From assembly GCF_009937765.1 (NCBI RefSeq), contig NZ_CP047089.1:1486272-1550271 (forward strand): a DNA stretch of 64,000 bases, in the 5' to 3' direction. The translations under genes and the position numbers were made by a program. The first letter of the stretch is position 1. Every line of letters starts with the position of its first letter. Positions 8,609-17,467 of this stretch are shown piece by piece. Under the pieces are notes generated by a model. The model was not told the DNA's origin, did no database searches, and worked only from the letters and a program-made list of their open reading frames with translations. Source of the stretch: Bacillus pumilus (lineage in GTDB: Bacteria; Bacillota; Bacilli; Bacillales; Bacillaceae).

Positions 8609-10381
8609 ATGAACAAACTGATCAAAGAAAAGCTATCGGTCTTGCCAGATCAACCTGGCTGCTATTTAATGAAAGATCGACAAAATACAGTCATTTATGT
8701 GGGAAAGGCAAAGATCTTAAAAAATAGAGTACGCTCTTATTTCACTGGATCTCATGACGCCAAAACGCAGCGACTTGTCAGTGAAATTGAAGACTTTGAA
8801 TACATTGTCACCTCTTCTAATATCGAGGCACTCATTTTAGAGCTGAATTTAATCAAAAAATACGACCCAAAATACAATGTCATGCTCAAGGATGACAAAA
8901 CGTATCCTTTTATTAAAATTACGAATGAACGGCATCCTAAATTGATCGTCACCCGTCATGTAAAAAAGGACAAAGGGAAATATTTCGGACCATACCCGAA
9001 CGTACAGGCAGCACGTGAAACAAAAAAACTGCTCGACCGTTTATATCCTCTCAGAAAATGTGCCACCCTCCCTGACCGCGTCTGTCTCTATTATCATCTT
9101 GGACAATGTCTTGCGCCATGTGTGTATGACATTTCTGAAGAAACGAATAAGCAGCTCGTGGATGAAATCATAAGGTTTCTAAACGGAGGACACCAGCAAA
9201 TAAAAAAAGAACTCACCGAAAAAATGCAGGAAGCTGCCGAACAACTAGAGTTTGAACGGGCAAAAGAACTGAGAGATCAAATCGCTTACATTGACTCTAC
9301 GATGGAAAAACAGAAAATGACGATGAGCGATTTATCAGATCGAGATGTTTTTGCATATGCCTATGACAAGGGCTGGATGTGTGTCCAAGTCTTCTTCATC
9401 AGGCAGGGAAAATTGATTGAACGCGACGTTAGCCTGTTTCCTATGTATCAAGATCCTGAGGAAGAGTTTCTCACGTTTATGGGGCAATTTTATGCAAAGA
9501 ACAACCACTTTCTACCGAAGGAAATTTTGGTGCCAGATAGCGTAGATCAAGAGATGATTGAACAATTGCTTGAGACGAACGTTCATCAGCCGAAAAAAGG
9601 AAAGAAAAAGGACTTGCTTTTACTAGCCCATCAAAATGCCAAAATCGCTTTAAAAGAAAAATTTTCGCTCATTGAGCGTGATGAAGAGCGCTCAATTGGT
9701 GCGGTGAAGCAGCTTGGAGATGCACTAAATATTTATATGCCTTATCGGATTGAGGCTTTTGATAACTCGAATATTCAAGGTGCTGACCCAGTTTCTGCCA
9801 TGGTCGTTTTTCAGGACGGGAAGCCGTATAAAAAGGAATACCGAAAATACAAAATTAAAACCGTCACAGGTCCAGATGATTATGCATCGATGCGTGAAGT
9901 CATTAGAAGGCGATATACTCGCGTGTTAAAGGATGAGCTTCCGCTACCAGATTTGATTTTAATTGACGGTGGAAAGGGACAGATCAATGCAGCGATAGAT
10001 GTCCTTGAAAATGAGTTGAATCTGTCTGTTCCAGTAGCAGGTCTAGTCAAAGATGAAAAGCACCGGACTTCCAATCTGATGATGGGCGATACACTTGAAA
10101 TTGTTGCACTTGAGCGGAATAGCCAAGCCTTCTATTTATTGCAGCGCATTCAAGATGAAGTGCACCGGTTCGCAATTAGCTTTCACAGGCAGCTACGCGG
10201 AAAAAATGCATTTCAATCTATTCTAGACGATGTGCCAGGTATCGGAGAAAAGCGTAAAAAACAGTTGCTTAAACATTTTGGCTCTGTGAAAAAGATGAAA
10301 GAAGCCACGATCGAAGACTTTCAAGAGGCTGGCATCCCGAAACAAACGGCCGAGCTTTTAATAGAAGCTTTAAAAAAATAG
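8609..10381 (+). CDS. uvrC: UvrABC excinuclease subunit C
   Basis: 590 residues. In order: an N-terminal GIY-YIG nuclease ([21 protein letters not shown], residues 10-95), the UVR motif near 205-240 ([14 protein letters not shown]), the RNase H-like 5' incision domain near 380-500 ([24 protein letters not shown]), and a C-terminal helix-hairpin-helix pair ([20 protein letters not shown]). It makes both cuts in nucleotide excision repair. The order trxA-uvrC-lysC is as in B. subtilis. Confidence 0.97.
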   Translation: MNKLIKEKLSVLPDQPGCYLMKDRQNTVIYVGKAKILKNRVRSYFTGSHDAKTQRLVSEIEDFEYIVTSSNIEALILELNLIKKYDPKYNVMLKDDKTYPFIKITNERHPKLIVTRHVKKDKGKYFGPYPNVQAARETKKLLDRLYPLRKCATLPDRVCLYYHLGQCLAPCVYDISEETNKQLVDEIIRFLNGGHQQIKKELTEKMQEAAEQLEFERAKELRDQIAYIDSTMEKQKMTMSDLSDRDVFAYAYDKGWMCVQVFFIRQGKLIERDVSLFPMYQDPEEEFLTFMGQFYAKNNHFLPKEILVPDSVDQEMIEQLLETNVHQPKKGKKKDLLLLAHQNAKIALKEKFSLIERDEERSIGAVKQLGDALNIYMPYRIEAFDNSNIQGADPVSAMVVFQDGKPYKKEYRKYKIKTVTGPDDYASMREVIRRRYTRVLKDELPLPDLILIDGGKGQINAAIDVLENELNLSVPVAGLVKDEKHRTSNLMMGDTLEIVALERNSQAFYLLQRIQDEVHRFAISFHRQLRGKNAFQSILDDVPGIGEKRKKQLLKHFGSVKKMKEATIEDFQEAGIPKQTAELLIEALKK

Positions 10382-10382
10382 A

Positions 10383-10411
10383 TTGTACTTTTTCAAAAAG
10401 TCTGTTAAGAT
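10383..10411 (+). promoter_or_regulatory. lysC promoter
   Basis: TTGTAC (10383-10388), a 17-bp spacer and TAAGAT (10406-10411), about 35 bases ahead of the conserved riboswitch core. Confidence 0.6.
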
Positions 10412-10447
10412 TGTGACTAAATTTAATAAATGAACGTGTTGTTTGTT

Positions 10448-10618
10448 GAAGATAGAGGTGCGAACTTCAAGAGTAAGCCTTCAGAGATCGATGGGATCTA
10501 GGAAGAGGGCTGAAAGGGGAGCGTCGCCGAAGCGAATAAAATCCACTCATTTTATTCGCTGGCTGTACATTGAAGAAATGTAGGGCTGTCAAGAATTTAT
10601 TTCTTGGAGGGCTATCTC
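10448..10618 (+). ncRNA. Lysine riboswitch (L box)
   Basis: Conserved L-box segments are present in order: ATAGAGGTGCGAACTTCAAG near 10453, GGCTGAAAGGGGAGCGTCGCC near 10508, the AGCGAATAAAAT...ATTTTATTCGCT helix near 10531-10560, GGCTGTC near 10584, and TTCTTGGAGGGCTATCTC near 10602. Lysine binding lets the downstream terminator form and switches off aspartokinase synthesis. Confidence 0.93.
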
Positions 10619-10647
10619 ATTGTTTGCATCGTTTGATGATGATTATA

Positions 10648-10686
10648 AAGCAATGGGAGATCTGTTCTCTCATTGCTTTTTTTATT
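10648..10686 (+). terminator. Riboswitch-controlled terminator before lysC
   Basis: AGCAATGGGAGA (10649-10660) pairs with TCTCTCATTGCT (10666-10677), one G-U pair, then a T run. It is the expression platform of the lysine riboswitch. Confidence 0.88.
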
Positions 10687-10763
10687 TGCAGTGAGCGGGC
10701 AATCTCCAAAGCCGCTTCTTGCCTCTTCTCTCACACGTGATCTTTTGAAAAAGGGTGGTAGAC

Positions 10764-11993
10764 ATGGGACTAATTGTACAAAAATTTGGCGGAACGTCTG
10801 TTGGATCGACAGAAAAAATTCGCAATGCTGCAGAAAGGGTCATCGCTGAACGCGAGGCCGGACATGATGTGGTTGTGGTTGTGTCGGCAATGGGTAAATC
10901 AACGGATGTTCTAGTAGACCTAGCGAAAGAACTCACAGATCATCCGAGCAAAAGAGAAATGGATATGCTGCTCGCAACTGGAGAGCAAGTGACCATTTCC
11001 TTATTAACGATGGCGCTACAAGCAAAAGGCTATGATGCCATTTCCTTTACAGGCTGGCAGGCTGGTATGAAAACAGAGCAAGTACATGGTAACGCAAGAA
11101 TCGTTGATATTGATGAATCAAGAGTAAAAGAGGAATTAAATGCTGGAAAAGTGGTTGTCGTGGCAGGTTTCCAAGGCATTGCAGATGATTTGCATATCAC
11201 AACGCTTGGACGTGGTGGATCAGATACAACAGCTGTGGCACTTGCTGCTGCACTAAAAGCAGATAAATGTGATATTTACACAGACGTTCCAGGTGTGTTT
11301 ACAACAGATCCGCGTTATGTACCGGCGGCACGAAAACTTGCAGGTATTTCATACGATGAGATGCTCGAACTGGCTAATTTAGGAGCTGGCGTCTTGCATC
11401 CGAGAGCTGTTGAATTTGCGAAAAATTATCAAGTCCCACTAGAAGTCCGTTCTAGTATTGAAAATGAATCGGGTACGTTAATTGAGGAGGAATCATCCAT
11501 GGAACAAAATTTAGTCGTCAGAGGCATTGCATTTGAGGATCAGATTACACGCGTGACGGTGTGCGGTCTTTCAAGCGGTCTCACCACATTGTCGACCATC
11601 TTTACGACACTTGCGAAACAAAATATCAATGTGGATATCATCATTCAGTCCGTCACAAGCACCAATCAGACGTCGATCTCTTTCTCTGTGAAAACGGATG
11701 ATTTGTCTAAAACAGTTGAAGTGTTAGAAGAATACAAAGGAGCACTTGGCTATGAACAGATCGAGACAGAAAGCAAATTAGCCAAAGTATCTATCGTTGG
11801 ATCGGGTATGGTCTCAAATCCAGGCGTAGCCGCAGAAATGTTCGCTGTGTTAGCGGAAAAAGACATACAAGTGAAAATGGTCAGTACGTCTGAAATCAAA
11901 GTCTCAACAGTGGTTGGCCGTGACGATATGGTCAAAGCAGTAGAAGCACTGCATGATGCGTTTGATTTATCAAAGGTAGCTGCCCATTCTTAA
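10764..11993 (+). CDS. lysC: Lysine-sensitive aspartokinase II, alpha subunit
   Basis: 409 residues from ATG 10764, chosen because AAAGGGTGG precedes it; an in-frame GTG at 10755 would overlap that site. Kinase motifs: VQKFGGTSVG at the N-terminus, TLGRGGSDTTAVALAAAL near 150, and the DVPGVFTTDPR loop near 176. Two ACT domains follow. It phosphorylates aspartate, the entry to lysine, diaminopimelate, threonine and methionine. The gene contains an internal start for the beta subunit. Confidence 0.95.
   Translation: MGLIVQKFGGTSVGSTEKIRNAAERVIAEREAGHDVVVVVSAMGKSTDVLVDLAKELTDHPSKREMDMLLATGEQVTISLLTMALQAKGYDAISFTGWQAGMKTEQVHGNARIVDIDESRVKEELNAGKVVVVAGFQGIADDLHITTLGRGGSDTTAVALAAALKADKCDIYTDVPGVFTTDPRYVPAARKLAGISYDEMLELANLGAGVLHPRAVEFAKNYQVPLEVRSSIENESGTLIEEESSMEQNLVVRGIAFEDQITRVTVCGLSSGLTTLSTIFTTLAKQNINVDIIIQSVTSTNQTSISFSVKTDDLSKTVEVLEEYKGALGYEQIETESKLAKVSIVGSGMVSNPGVAAEMFAVLAEKDIQVKMVSTSEIKVSTVVGRDDMVKAVEALHDAFDLSKVAAHS
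11499..11993 (+). CDS. lysC: Aspartokinase II beta subunit, internal in-frame start
   Basis: ATG 11499 is in the lysC frame and is preceded by GAGGAGGA at 11484-11491 with ideal spacing. Translation from here gives 164 residues consisting of the regulatory ACT part, beginning MEQNLVVRGIAFE. In B. subtilis the beta subunit is known to be made from such an internal site, giving an alpha2-beta2 enzyme. The ribosome binding site is seen; actual use here is inferred from that. Confidence 0.8.
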   Translation: MEQNLVVRGIAFEDQITRVTVCGLSSGLTTLSTIFTTLAKQNINVDIIIQSVTSTNQTSISFSVKTDDLSKTVEVLEEYKGALGYEQIETESKLAKVSIVGSGMVSNPGVAAEMFAVLAEKDIQVKMVSTSEIKVSTVVGRDDMVKAVEALHDAFDLSKVAAHS

Positions 11994-11996
11994 AAC

Positions 11997-12038
11997 AAAA
12001 AGGAGGTGTATCTCATGAAAGAGTGCACCTCTTTTTTA
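11997..12038 (+). terminator. Terminator after lysC
   Basis: AAAAAGGAGGTGTA (11997-12010) pairs with TGCACCTCTTTTTT (12024-12037) with one bulged base. Confidence 0.75.
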
Positions 12039-12114
12039 TATTCGTAACCGCCGCATACAAGAAAGGAAAACGTGCGTAAACCCACTCACTAAGTATGCTA
12101 TGATAGAAGAAGAC

Positions 12115-12150
12115 AAACAAAAAAGGCGTGACCTAAAGTCCGCGCCTTTC
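12115..12150 (-). terminator. Terminator after yslB
   Basis: On the minus strand AAAGGCG and CGCCTTT enclose a loop and lead into a run of T residues, 10 bases past the yslB stop. Confidence 0.75.
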
Positions 12151-12160
12151 ATAAAGGGTG

Positions 12161-12604
12161 TTAGCTAGGGTCTCTTAAATCCCATTTAACGGTTAAAATG
12201 ACTTTATCAGCACGCTTTTTCACTTGTTCATAAGATTCAGCCACGTGCTCGTTAAGAAGCTGGATTTGTTCAGCAATAAAACCTGCTTCCATCTGAAAGC
12301 ATGGCTCCTTTTGATAGGTGAGTCGATTTGATACAAGTGGACCTTCGAGCTCAAACTCAATTTCCTGTTTTTTTGAATGGACCATCGTGAGAGTTCCCCA
12401 ACCGGCATCATGGAAAAATTCGGGGATCTTCTCCCATGACTCTTGAGGAAATTTACGAGCAAGTAGCTTACCCGCAAAATACATCATAGATGAATGATCC
12501 TGACCAAGAATATCAGGCAGCAGAACTTCGCGTATCAGCTCGTAGGCAAATCCATTGACTTCAATTTCTTTTAGCTGTTCTAAGTTAGATTCGAATTTAT
12601 TCAT
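12161..12604 (-). CDS. yslB: DUF2507 family protein YslB
   Basis: 147 residues from the ATG at 12604, which sits seven bases after AGAGGGGAG; an earlier in-frame TTG would place that site inside the gene. Features such as VLLPDILGQDHSSMMYFAGK and an LARKFP segment match YslB of B. subtilis, which is also encoded opposite to lysC and sdhC. Function is not known to me. It is a soluble protein without membrane segments. Confidence 0.82.
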   Translation of the reverse strand: MNKFESNLEQLKEIEVNGFAYELIREVLLPDILGQDHSSMMYFAGKLLARKFPQESWEKIPEFFHDAGWGTLTMVHSKKQEIEFELEGPLVSNRLTYQKEPCFQMEAGFIAEQIQLLNEHVAESYEQVKKRADKVILTVKWDLRDPS

Positions 12605-12759
12605 TGTACGGCTCCCCTCTTTCAACAATTTATTATAGCTTATGTGAGCATATGATGACAGAGTTTTCCCTGAAGTCTAAGAAATTCTTATTGTAGTAAA
12701 ACGAATTTTGATTTAAAACTTTTAAATTTCGGAAAATTTTAATTTATGTACGCGGTTTC

Positions 12760-12788
12760 TTGACGCTTTTTTGACATAGGAGTAAAAT
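12760..12788 (+). promoter_or_regulatory. sdhCAB promoter
   Basis: TTGACG (12760-12765), 17 bp, TAAAAT (12783-12788). An untranslated leader of roughly 90 bases follows before sdhC. Confidence 0.7.
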
Positions 12789-12884
12789 GAAATTGTCAAT
12801 AAATTTGAATAAAGTGCTTACAATTGAAAGAAGCGGGGGTAAGACAATTTTCAGCAATTGCACTTTTTACTAGGGGGTAAAGTA

Positions 12885-13493
12885 ATGTCGGGGAACAAAG
12901 AATTTTTTTATCGGAGATTGCATTCTTTGCTTGGCGTCATTCCGGTCGGTCTATTTTTAATTCAGCACTTAGTTGTGAACCATTTTGCGACGAGTGGACC
13001 AGAGGCGTTTAACAAAGCTGCACACTTTATGGAACAGCTTCCATTCAGATATGCACTTGAGCTGTTCGTGATTTTCTTACCACTGATCTATCATGCTGTT
13101 TATGGGGTGTACATAGCCTTTACGGCACAAAACAACACGTCTCGCTTCAGTTATTTAAGAAACTGGTTGTTCAGACTGCAAAGGATTTCAGGTATCATCA
13201 CATTGATTTTTGTCAGTTGGCACGTATGGGAAACACGAATTCAAGCGCAGCTTGGAGCTGAAGTGAACTATGACATGATGGCGAATATTTTAAGCTCTCC
13301 ATTTATGCTAGGCTTCTATATTGTCGGCGTTTTATCTACTATTTTCCACTTTGCTAATGGCTTGTGGTCATTTGCTGTCAGCTGGGGAATTACTGTTTCA
13401 CCACGCTCACAAAGAATCTCCACATATGTGACATTAGGTATATTTATAGCGCTTTCATATGTAGGGCTAAGAGCAATTTTCGCTTTTGTTTAA
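12885..13493 (+). CDS. sdhC: Succinate dehydrogenase cytochrome b558 subunit
   Basis: 202 residues from ATG 12885, behind TAGGGGG at seven bases; an in-frame ATG 27 bases upstream lacks a site. Five membrane segments anchor complex II and hold two hemes. Histidine 28 (FLIQH) and other conserved His residues in the helices are in place. Length and sequence match B. subtilis SdhC. First gene of sdhCAB. Confidence 0.96.
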   Translation: MSGNKEFFYRRLHSLLGVIPVGLFLIQHLVVNHFATSGPEAFNKAAHFMEQLPFRYALELFVIFLPLIYHAVYGVYIAFTAQNNTSRFSYLRNWLFRLQRISGIITLIFVSWHVWETRIQAQLGAEVNYDMMANILSSPFMLGFYIVGVLSTIFHFANGLWSFAVSWGITVSPRSQRISTYVTLGIFIALSYVGLRAIFAFV

Positions 13494-13530
13494 GAGGAAA
13501 TAGATTAGTAGAAGAGGGAGAGGGGCTACA

Positions 13531-15291
13531 ATGAGTAATTCTAGCATCATCGTTGTCGGAGGCGGCTTAGCTGGTCTCATGGCAACTATTAAAGCAGCAG
13601 AAGCGGGAACAGCTGTTAAACTATTTTCAATCGTACCTGTAAAACGTTCGCATTCCGTATGTGCACAGGGCGGAATCAACGGAGCGGTAAATACAAAAGG
13701 TGAAGGGGATTCACCTTATGAGCATTTTGATGACACGGTATATGGTGGAGACTTCTTAGCCAACCAGCCGCCAGTAAAGGCAATGTGTGAAGCAGCGCCG
13801 TCCATTATCCACTTACTTGATCGGATGGGTGTGATGTTTAACAGAACACCAGAGGGATTATTGGACTTCCGCCGCTTCGGGGGAACACAGCACCACCGTA
13901 CAGCATTTGCTGGAGCTACAACAGGTCAGCAGTTATTATATGCACTTGATGAGCAGGTTCGCCGCTATGAAGTAGCAGGGCTTGTCACGAAATATGAAGG
14001 CTGGGAATTCCTTGGCGCTGTGTTAGATGACGAGGAAGTATGCCGAGGCATTGTCGCTCAGAACTTGACGACAATGGAAATTGAATCCTTCCGTTCAGAT
14101 GCAGTGATCATGGCAACAGGCGGTCCTGGAATCGTGTTCGGAAAATCAACGAACTCCATGATCAATACTGGATCTGCTGCATCCATCGTCTATCAGCAAG
14201 GGGCTCATTACGCAAATGGAGAATTCATTCAAATTCACCCAACAGCGATCCCTGGAGATGACAAGCTTCGTCTCATGAGTGAATCGGCTCGTGGTGAAGG
14301 CGGACGTGTTTGGACATATAAAGACGGGAAGCCTTGGTACTTCCTAGAGGAAAAATATCCAGCATACGGAAACCTTGTACCACGTGATATCGCAACGCGT
14401 GAAATTTTCGACGTATGTGTCGAGCAAAAGCTTGGCATCAACGGAGAGAACATGGTATATCTCGATCTTTCTCATAAAGATCCGAAAGAACTTGATATTA
14501 AACTTGGCGGCATCATTGAAATCTATGAAAAATTCATGGGTGATGACCCACGTAAGCTTCCAATGAAAATTTTCCCTGCTGTTCATTACTCAATGGGCGG
14601 ATTATGGGTTGATTATGATCAAATGACAAATATCAAAGGTCTATTCGCTGCCGGAGAATGTGATTACTCTATGCACGGCGGAAACAGACTTGGTGCAAAC
14701 TCACTGCTTTCAGCCATTTACGGCGGAATGGTCGCTGGACCAAATGCTGTGAAGTACATTAGCGGTCTTGAAAAGTCTGCGGAAGACCTATCTTCTGCAA
14801 CATTCGACAGTGCTGTGAAGAAAGAGCAGGAGAAATGGGACAACATTCTGAGCATGGACGGAACAGAAAATGCGTACGTGCTTCATAAAGAGCTTGGAGA
14901 ATGGATGACGGATAACGTCACAGTCGTTCGTTACAATGACAAACTCTTAAAAACAGATCAGAAGATCGAAGAACTAATGGAGCGCTACAAACAGATCAAC
15001 ATCAATGATACAGCTTCATGGAGCAACCAAGGCGCTGCCTTCACACGTCAACTTGACAATATGCTTCAACTGGCAAGAGTCATTACGATCGGGGCTTACA
15101 ACAGGAATGAAAGCCGAGGCGCACACTACAAACCGGACTTCCCAGAGAGAAACGATGAAGAATTCCTAAAAACAACGATGGCTACGTTCAAAGGAAAAAA
15201 TCAAAAGCCTGCATTCCACTATGAGGACGTCGATGTATCGTTAATTGCACCTCGTAAACGAGATTACTCGAAGAAAAAGGTGGAGAAATAA
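13531..15291 (+). CDS. sdhA: Succinate dehydrogenase flavoprotein subunit
   Basis: 586 residues. The N-terminal dinucleotide motif GGGLAGLMA, the covalent-FAD histidine in KRSHSVCAQGGINGA (His41), and the active-site HPTAIPGDDKLRLMSESARGEGG are all visible. It oxidises succinate to fumarate at the inner face of the membrane. It ends one base before the sdhB start. Confidence 0.97.
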   Translation: MSNSSIIVVGGGLAGLMATIKAAEAGTAVKLFSIVPVKRSHSVCAQGGINGAVNTKGEGDSPYEHFDDTVYGGDFLANQPPVKAMCEAAPSIIHLLDRMGVMFNRTPEGLLDFRRFGGTQHHRTAFAGATTGQQLLYALDEQVRRYEVAGLVTKYEGWEFLGAVLDDEEVCRGIVAQNLTTMEIESFRSDAVIMATGGPGIVFGKSTNSMINTGSAASIVYQQGAHYANGEFIQIHPTAIPGDDKLRLMSESARGEGGRVWTYKDGKPWYFLEEKYPAYGNLVPRDIATREIFDVCVEQKLGINGENMVYLDLSHKDPKELDIKLGGIIEIYEKFMGDDPRKLPMKIFPAVHYSMGGLWVDYDQMTNIKGLFAAGECDYSMHGGNRLGANSLLSAIYGGMVAGPNAVKYISGLEKSAEDLSSATFDSAVKKEQEKWDNILSMDGTENAYVLHKELGEWMTDNVTVVRYNDKLLKTDQKIEELMERYKQININDTASWSNQGAAFTRQLDNMLQLARVITIGAYNRNESRGAHYKPDFPERNDEEFLKTTMATFKGKNQKPAFHYEDVDVSLIAPRKRDYSKKKVEK

Positions 15292-15292
15292 G

Positions 15293-16057
15293 ATGAGTGA
15301 AAAAAACACGATTCAATTCATAATCACACGTCAAGATACAGCAGATGGAAAGCCTTATGATGAAGAATTCGAAATCCCTTACCGCCCAAATATGAACGTC
15401 ATTTCCGCACTCATGGAAATTAGACGGAACCCAGTCAATAAACAAGGGGAAAAAACAACGGCGATCAACTGGGATATGAACTGTCTTGAAGAGGTGTGCG
15501 GAGCTTGTTCTATGGTCATTAATGGAAAGCCACGCCAGTCATGTACAGCCTTGATTGACAAGCTAGAGCAACCGATTCGTCTTCAGCCGATGAAGACATT
15601 CCCGGTTGTGAGAGATTTGCAGGTTGATAGAAGCCGGATGTTCAATTCCTTGAAAAAGGTGAAAGCATGGGTACCGATCGATGGCACGTATGATCTTGGT
15701 CCAGGACCAAGAATGCCTGAGAAAAAACGTCAATGGGCATACGAGCTTTCGAAATGTATGACATGTGGCGTTTGCCTTGAAGCTTGTCCAAACGTGAATG
15801 ATAAATCTTCCTTTATGGGACCTGCACCGCTTTCGCAAGTTCGTCTATTTAACGCACATCCGACAGGTGCGATGAATAAGTCTGACCGTCTAGAAGAAAT
15901 TATGGGGGACGGTGGCCTTGCGAACTGCGGGAACTCCCAAAACTGTGTGCAGTCTTGTCCGAAAGGAATCCCGCTGACAACATCAATTGCTGCACTTAAT
16001 CGAGATACAACTTTACAAGCATTCCGTAATTTCTTCGGAAGCGATCACGCAGAATAA
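15293..16057 (+). CDS. sdhB: Succinate dehydrogenase iron-sulfur subunit
   Basis: 254 residues from ATG 15293. Cysteine clusters for three Fe-S centres are present: CLEEVCGACSMVINGKPRQSC, then CMTCGVCLEACP, then CGNSQNCVQSCP. It passes electrons from SdhA to the SdhC hemes and menaquinone. The GGTGGAG ribosome binding site lies within the end of sdhA, suggesting translational coupling. Confidence 0.96.
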   Translation: MSEKNTIQFIITRQDTADGKPYDEEFEIPYRPNMNVISALMEIRRNPVNKQGEKTTAINWDMNCLEEVCGACSMVINGKPRQSCTALIDKLEQPIRLQPMKTFPVVRDLQVDRSRMFNSLKKVKAWVPIDGTYDLGPGPRMPEKKRQWAYELSKCMTCGVCLEACPNVNDKSSFMGPAPLSQVRLFNAHPTGAMNKSDRLEEIMGDGGLANCGNSQNCVQSCPKGIPLTTSIAALNRDTTLQAFRNFFGSDHAE

Positions 16058-16122
16058 CATCACATTCAGTCCTCTTTGCCAATCATGATGAGTGTTTTAG
16101 AGGCTGGATGCAATATTTAAAC

Positions 16123-16157
16123 AAACGCCTCTTCCGATATGGGAGAGGCGTTTTGTT
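16123..16157 (+). terminator. Terminator after sdhB
   Basis: ACGCCTCTTCC and GGGAGAGGCGT enclose a short loop, followed by TTTGTT. Confidence 0.82.
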
Positions 16158-16177
16158 CCAATTAAGGAGATGATCAA

Positions 16178-16639
16178 GTGAGATTGCCGTCATATATTGA
16201 AGAACCGTTTGAAGAGTGGAGGGCGTCCTTTCGATTTTATGTCGAAACGACTGTTCGTTTTTCAGAAACGGATATGTTTGGCCATATGAACAATGTTACC
16301 CCTTTTGTGTATTTTGAAGAGGCGCGCATTGCCTTTTTTCAAAAAACAGGCATTGTTGATAAACGGATGAAACGTGTGAGAGAAACCATGACAGTCGTCG
16401 CTAACCTGCAATGTGATTACATCAAGCAGGTAGAGATTGGAGAGAGGCTTCGTGTGTATGTCAAACCTGAGAAGGTCGGCTCAAGCTCACTCATTCTTCA
16501 TTATTTAGGAGAAAATGAACAGCAGGAGCCATGCTTTACAGGCTCAGTCACCATGGTGCAAATTAGTAAAGACACAGGCACATCTGTCCCATTTACGGAA
16601 GACGAGAAAGAGACATTTCAGGCGCAGCGAAATGAGTAG
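16178..16639 (+). CDS. ysmA: 4HBT-family acyl-CoA thioesterase YsmA
   Basis: 153 residues, start GTG behind AAGGAGATGATCAA. The segment VRFSETDMFGHMNNVTPFVYFEEAR is the active-site signature of hot-dog 4-hydroxybenzoyl-CoA thioesterases, with D of ETDMFGH as catalytic residue. The substrate is unknown. In B. subtilis ysmA also follows sdhB but is next to gerE; here about 4.6 kb of other genes intervene. Confidence 0.82.
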   Translation: MRLPSYIEEPFEEWRASFRFYVETTVRFSETDMFGHMNNVTPFVYFEEARIAFFQKTGIVDKRMKRVRETMTVVANLQCDYIKQVEIGERLRVYVKPEKVGSSSLILHYLGENEQQEPCFTGSVTMVQISKDTGTSVPFTEDEKETFQAQRNE

Positions 16640-16717
16640 CATGCTGTCTGATCAACGTACACGCTTCATTTTGTTATAATAAAAGCACCATATCAAGAAG
16701 AAACAAGAGGAGAACAC

Positions 16718-17437
16718 ATGAAGATTTTTCAATATGACACCATTGATAGTACAAATAATGAAGCGAAAAGGCTTATGCAGCAAGGAGAAAAGCCCTCATT
16801 TGCTGTCTATGCACGCCAGCAGACAGCAGGTAGAGGCAGACTTGGCAGGCCGTGGGAAACACCTTTAGGAAACGTGGCGGTAACCATGACAGTCATGCCA
16901 CCAGAAGAACTCTCCACTCAATCAACGATCGCCCCGCTGACAGCACTAGCAATCTATGATGTGCTGAAACCACTCATAAGAGCGGAGGATGAGCTGGCGA
17001 TCAAATGGCCGAATGATATTCTCATTAATGAAGCAAAGGTATCCGGCACATTAATTGAAGCAGACCGCAGCGCTATTTATATCGGTGTTGGCATCAATGT
17101 AGAGACGAAGCCAGAGCATGTCCCGTACAAAACCATTTGCTTATCAGAGCTGACAGAGGTGAAAGCTGATCAGCTAGTGAAAGACCTAGCAGCGGCTTTT
17201 GAAAAATACCATTCACGCTGGCAAAATGAAGGGTTTGAAGCACTCACTGCCCTTTATAACAAACGGTTATATCGTCTCAACAAGCCGCTTCGCATTTCGT
17301 TAGATCGTGAAAAACAAACATGGGAAGAAGGCATTTGCTGCGGTGTTAACCGCTTTGGTCATCTTCAGCTAAAAGATGATAAAGGACAGATCAAAGCTCA
17401 TTCTGCGGGAGATATTGATGCCCCGTTTCAACATTAA
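16718..17437 (+). CDS. Biotin-protein ligase without DNA-binding domain
   Basis: 239 residues. The BPL core is complete: IDSTNNEAKRL near residue 9, the adenylate loop GRGRLGRPWE near 37, IKWPNDILIN near 93, KVSGTLIEA near 106 and GVGINV near 120, with a C-terminal SH3-like part. It lacks the N-terminal winged helix of BirA, so it should attach biotin to carboxylase carrier domains without repressing bio genes. Bacillus normally has a longer BirA elsewhere, so this would be a second enzyme (inference). TATAAT at 16675 is a possible -10. Confidence 0.85.
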   Translation: MKIFQYDTIDSTNNEAKRLMQQGEKPSFAVYARQQTAGRGRLGRPWETPLGNVAVTMTVMPPEELSTQSTIAPLTALAIYDVLKPLIRAEDELAIKWPNDILINEAKVSGTLIEADRSAIYIGVGINVETKPEHVPYKTICLSELTEVKADQLVKDLAAAFEKYHSRWQNEGFEALTALYNKRLYRLNKPLRISLDREKQTWEEGICCGVNRFGHLQLKDDKGQIKAHSAGDIDAPFQH

Positions 17438-17438
17438 A

Positions 17439-17467
17439 AAAAGCAGACGATGTTCTCGTCTGCTTTA
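17439..17467. terminator. Bidirectional terminator between ligase gene and yraM
   Basis: A perfect 11-bp stem, AAAGCAGACGA (17440-17450) with TCGTCTGCTTT (17456-17466). The long T run lies on the minus-strand side, and the stem overlaps the yraM stop codon. Confidence 0.8.

Noticed and set aside
10381-10763. Open space before lysC as a possible small gene
   Set aside because: Fully explained by promoter, lysine riboswitch and terminator.
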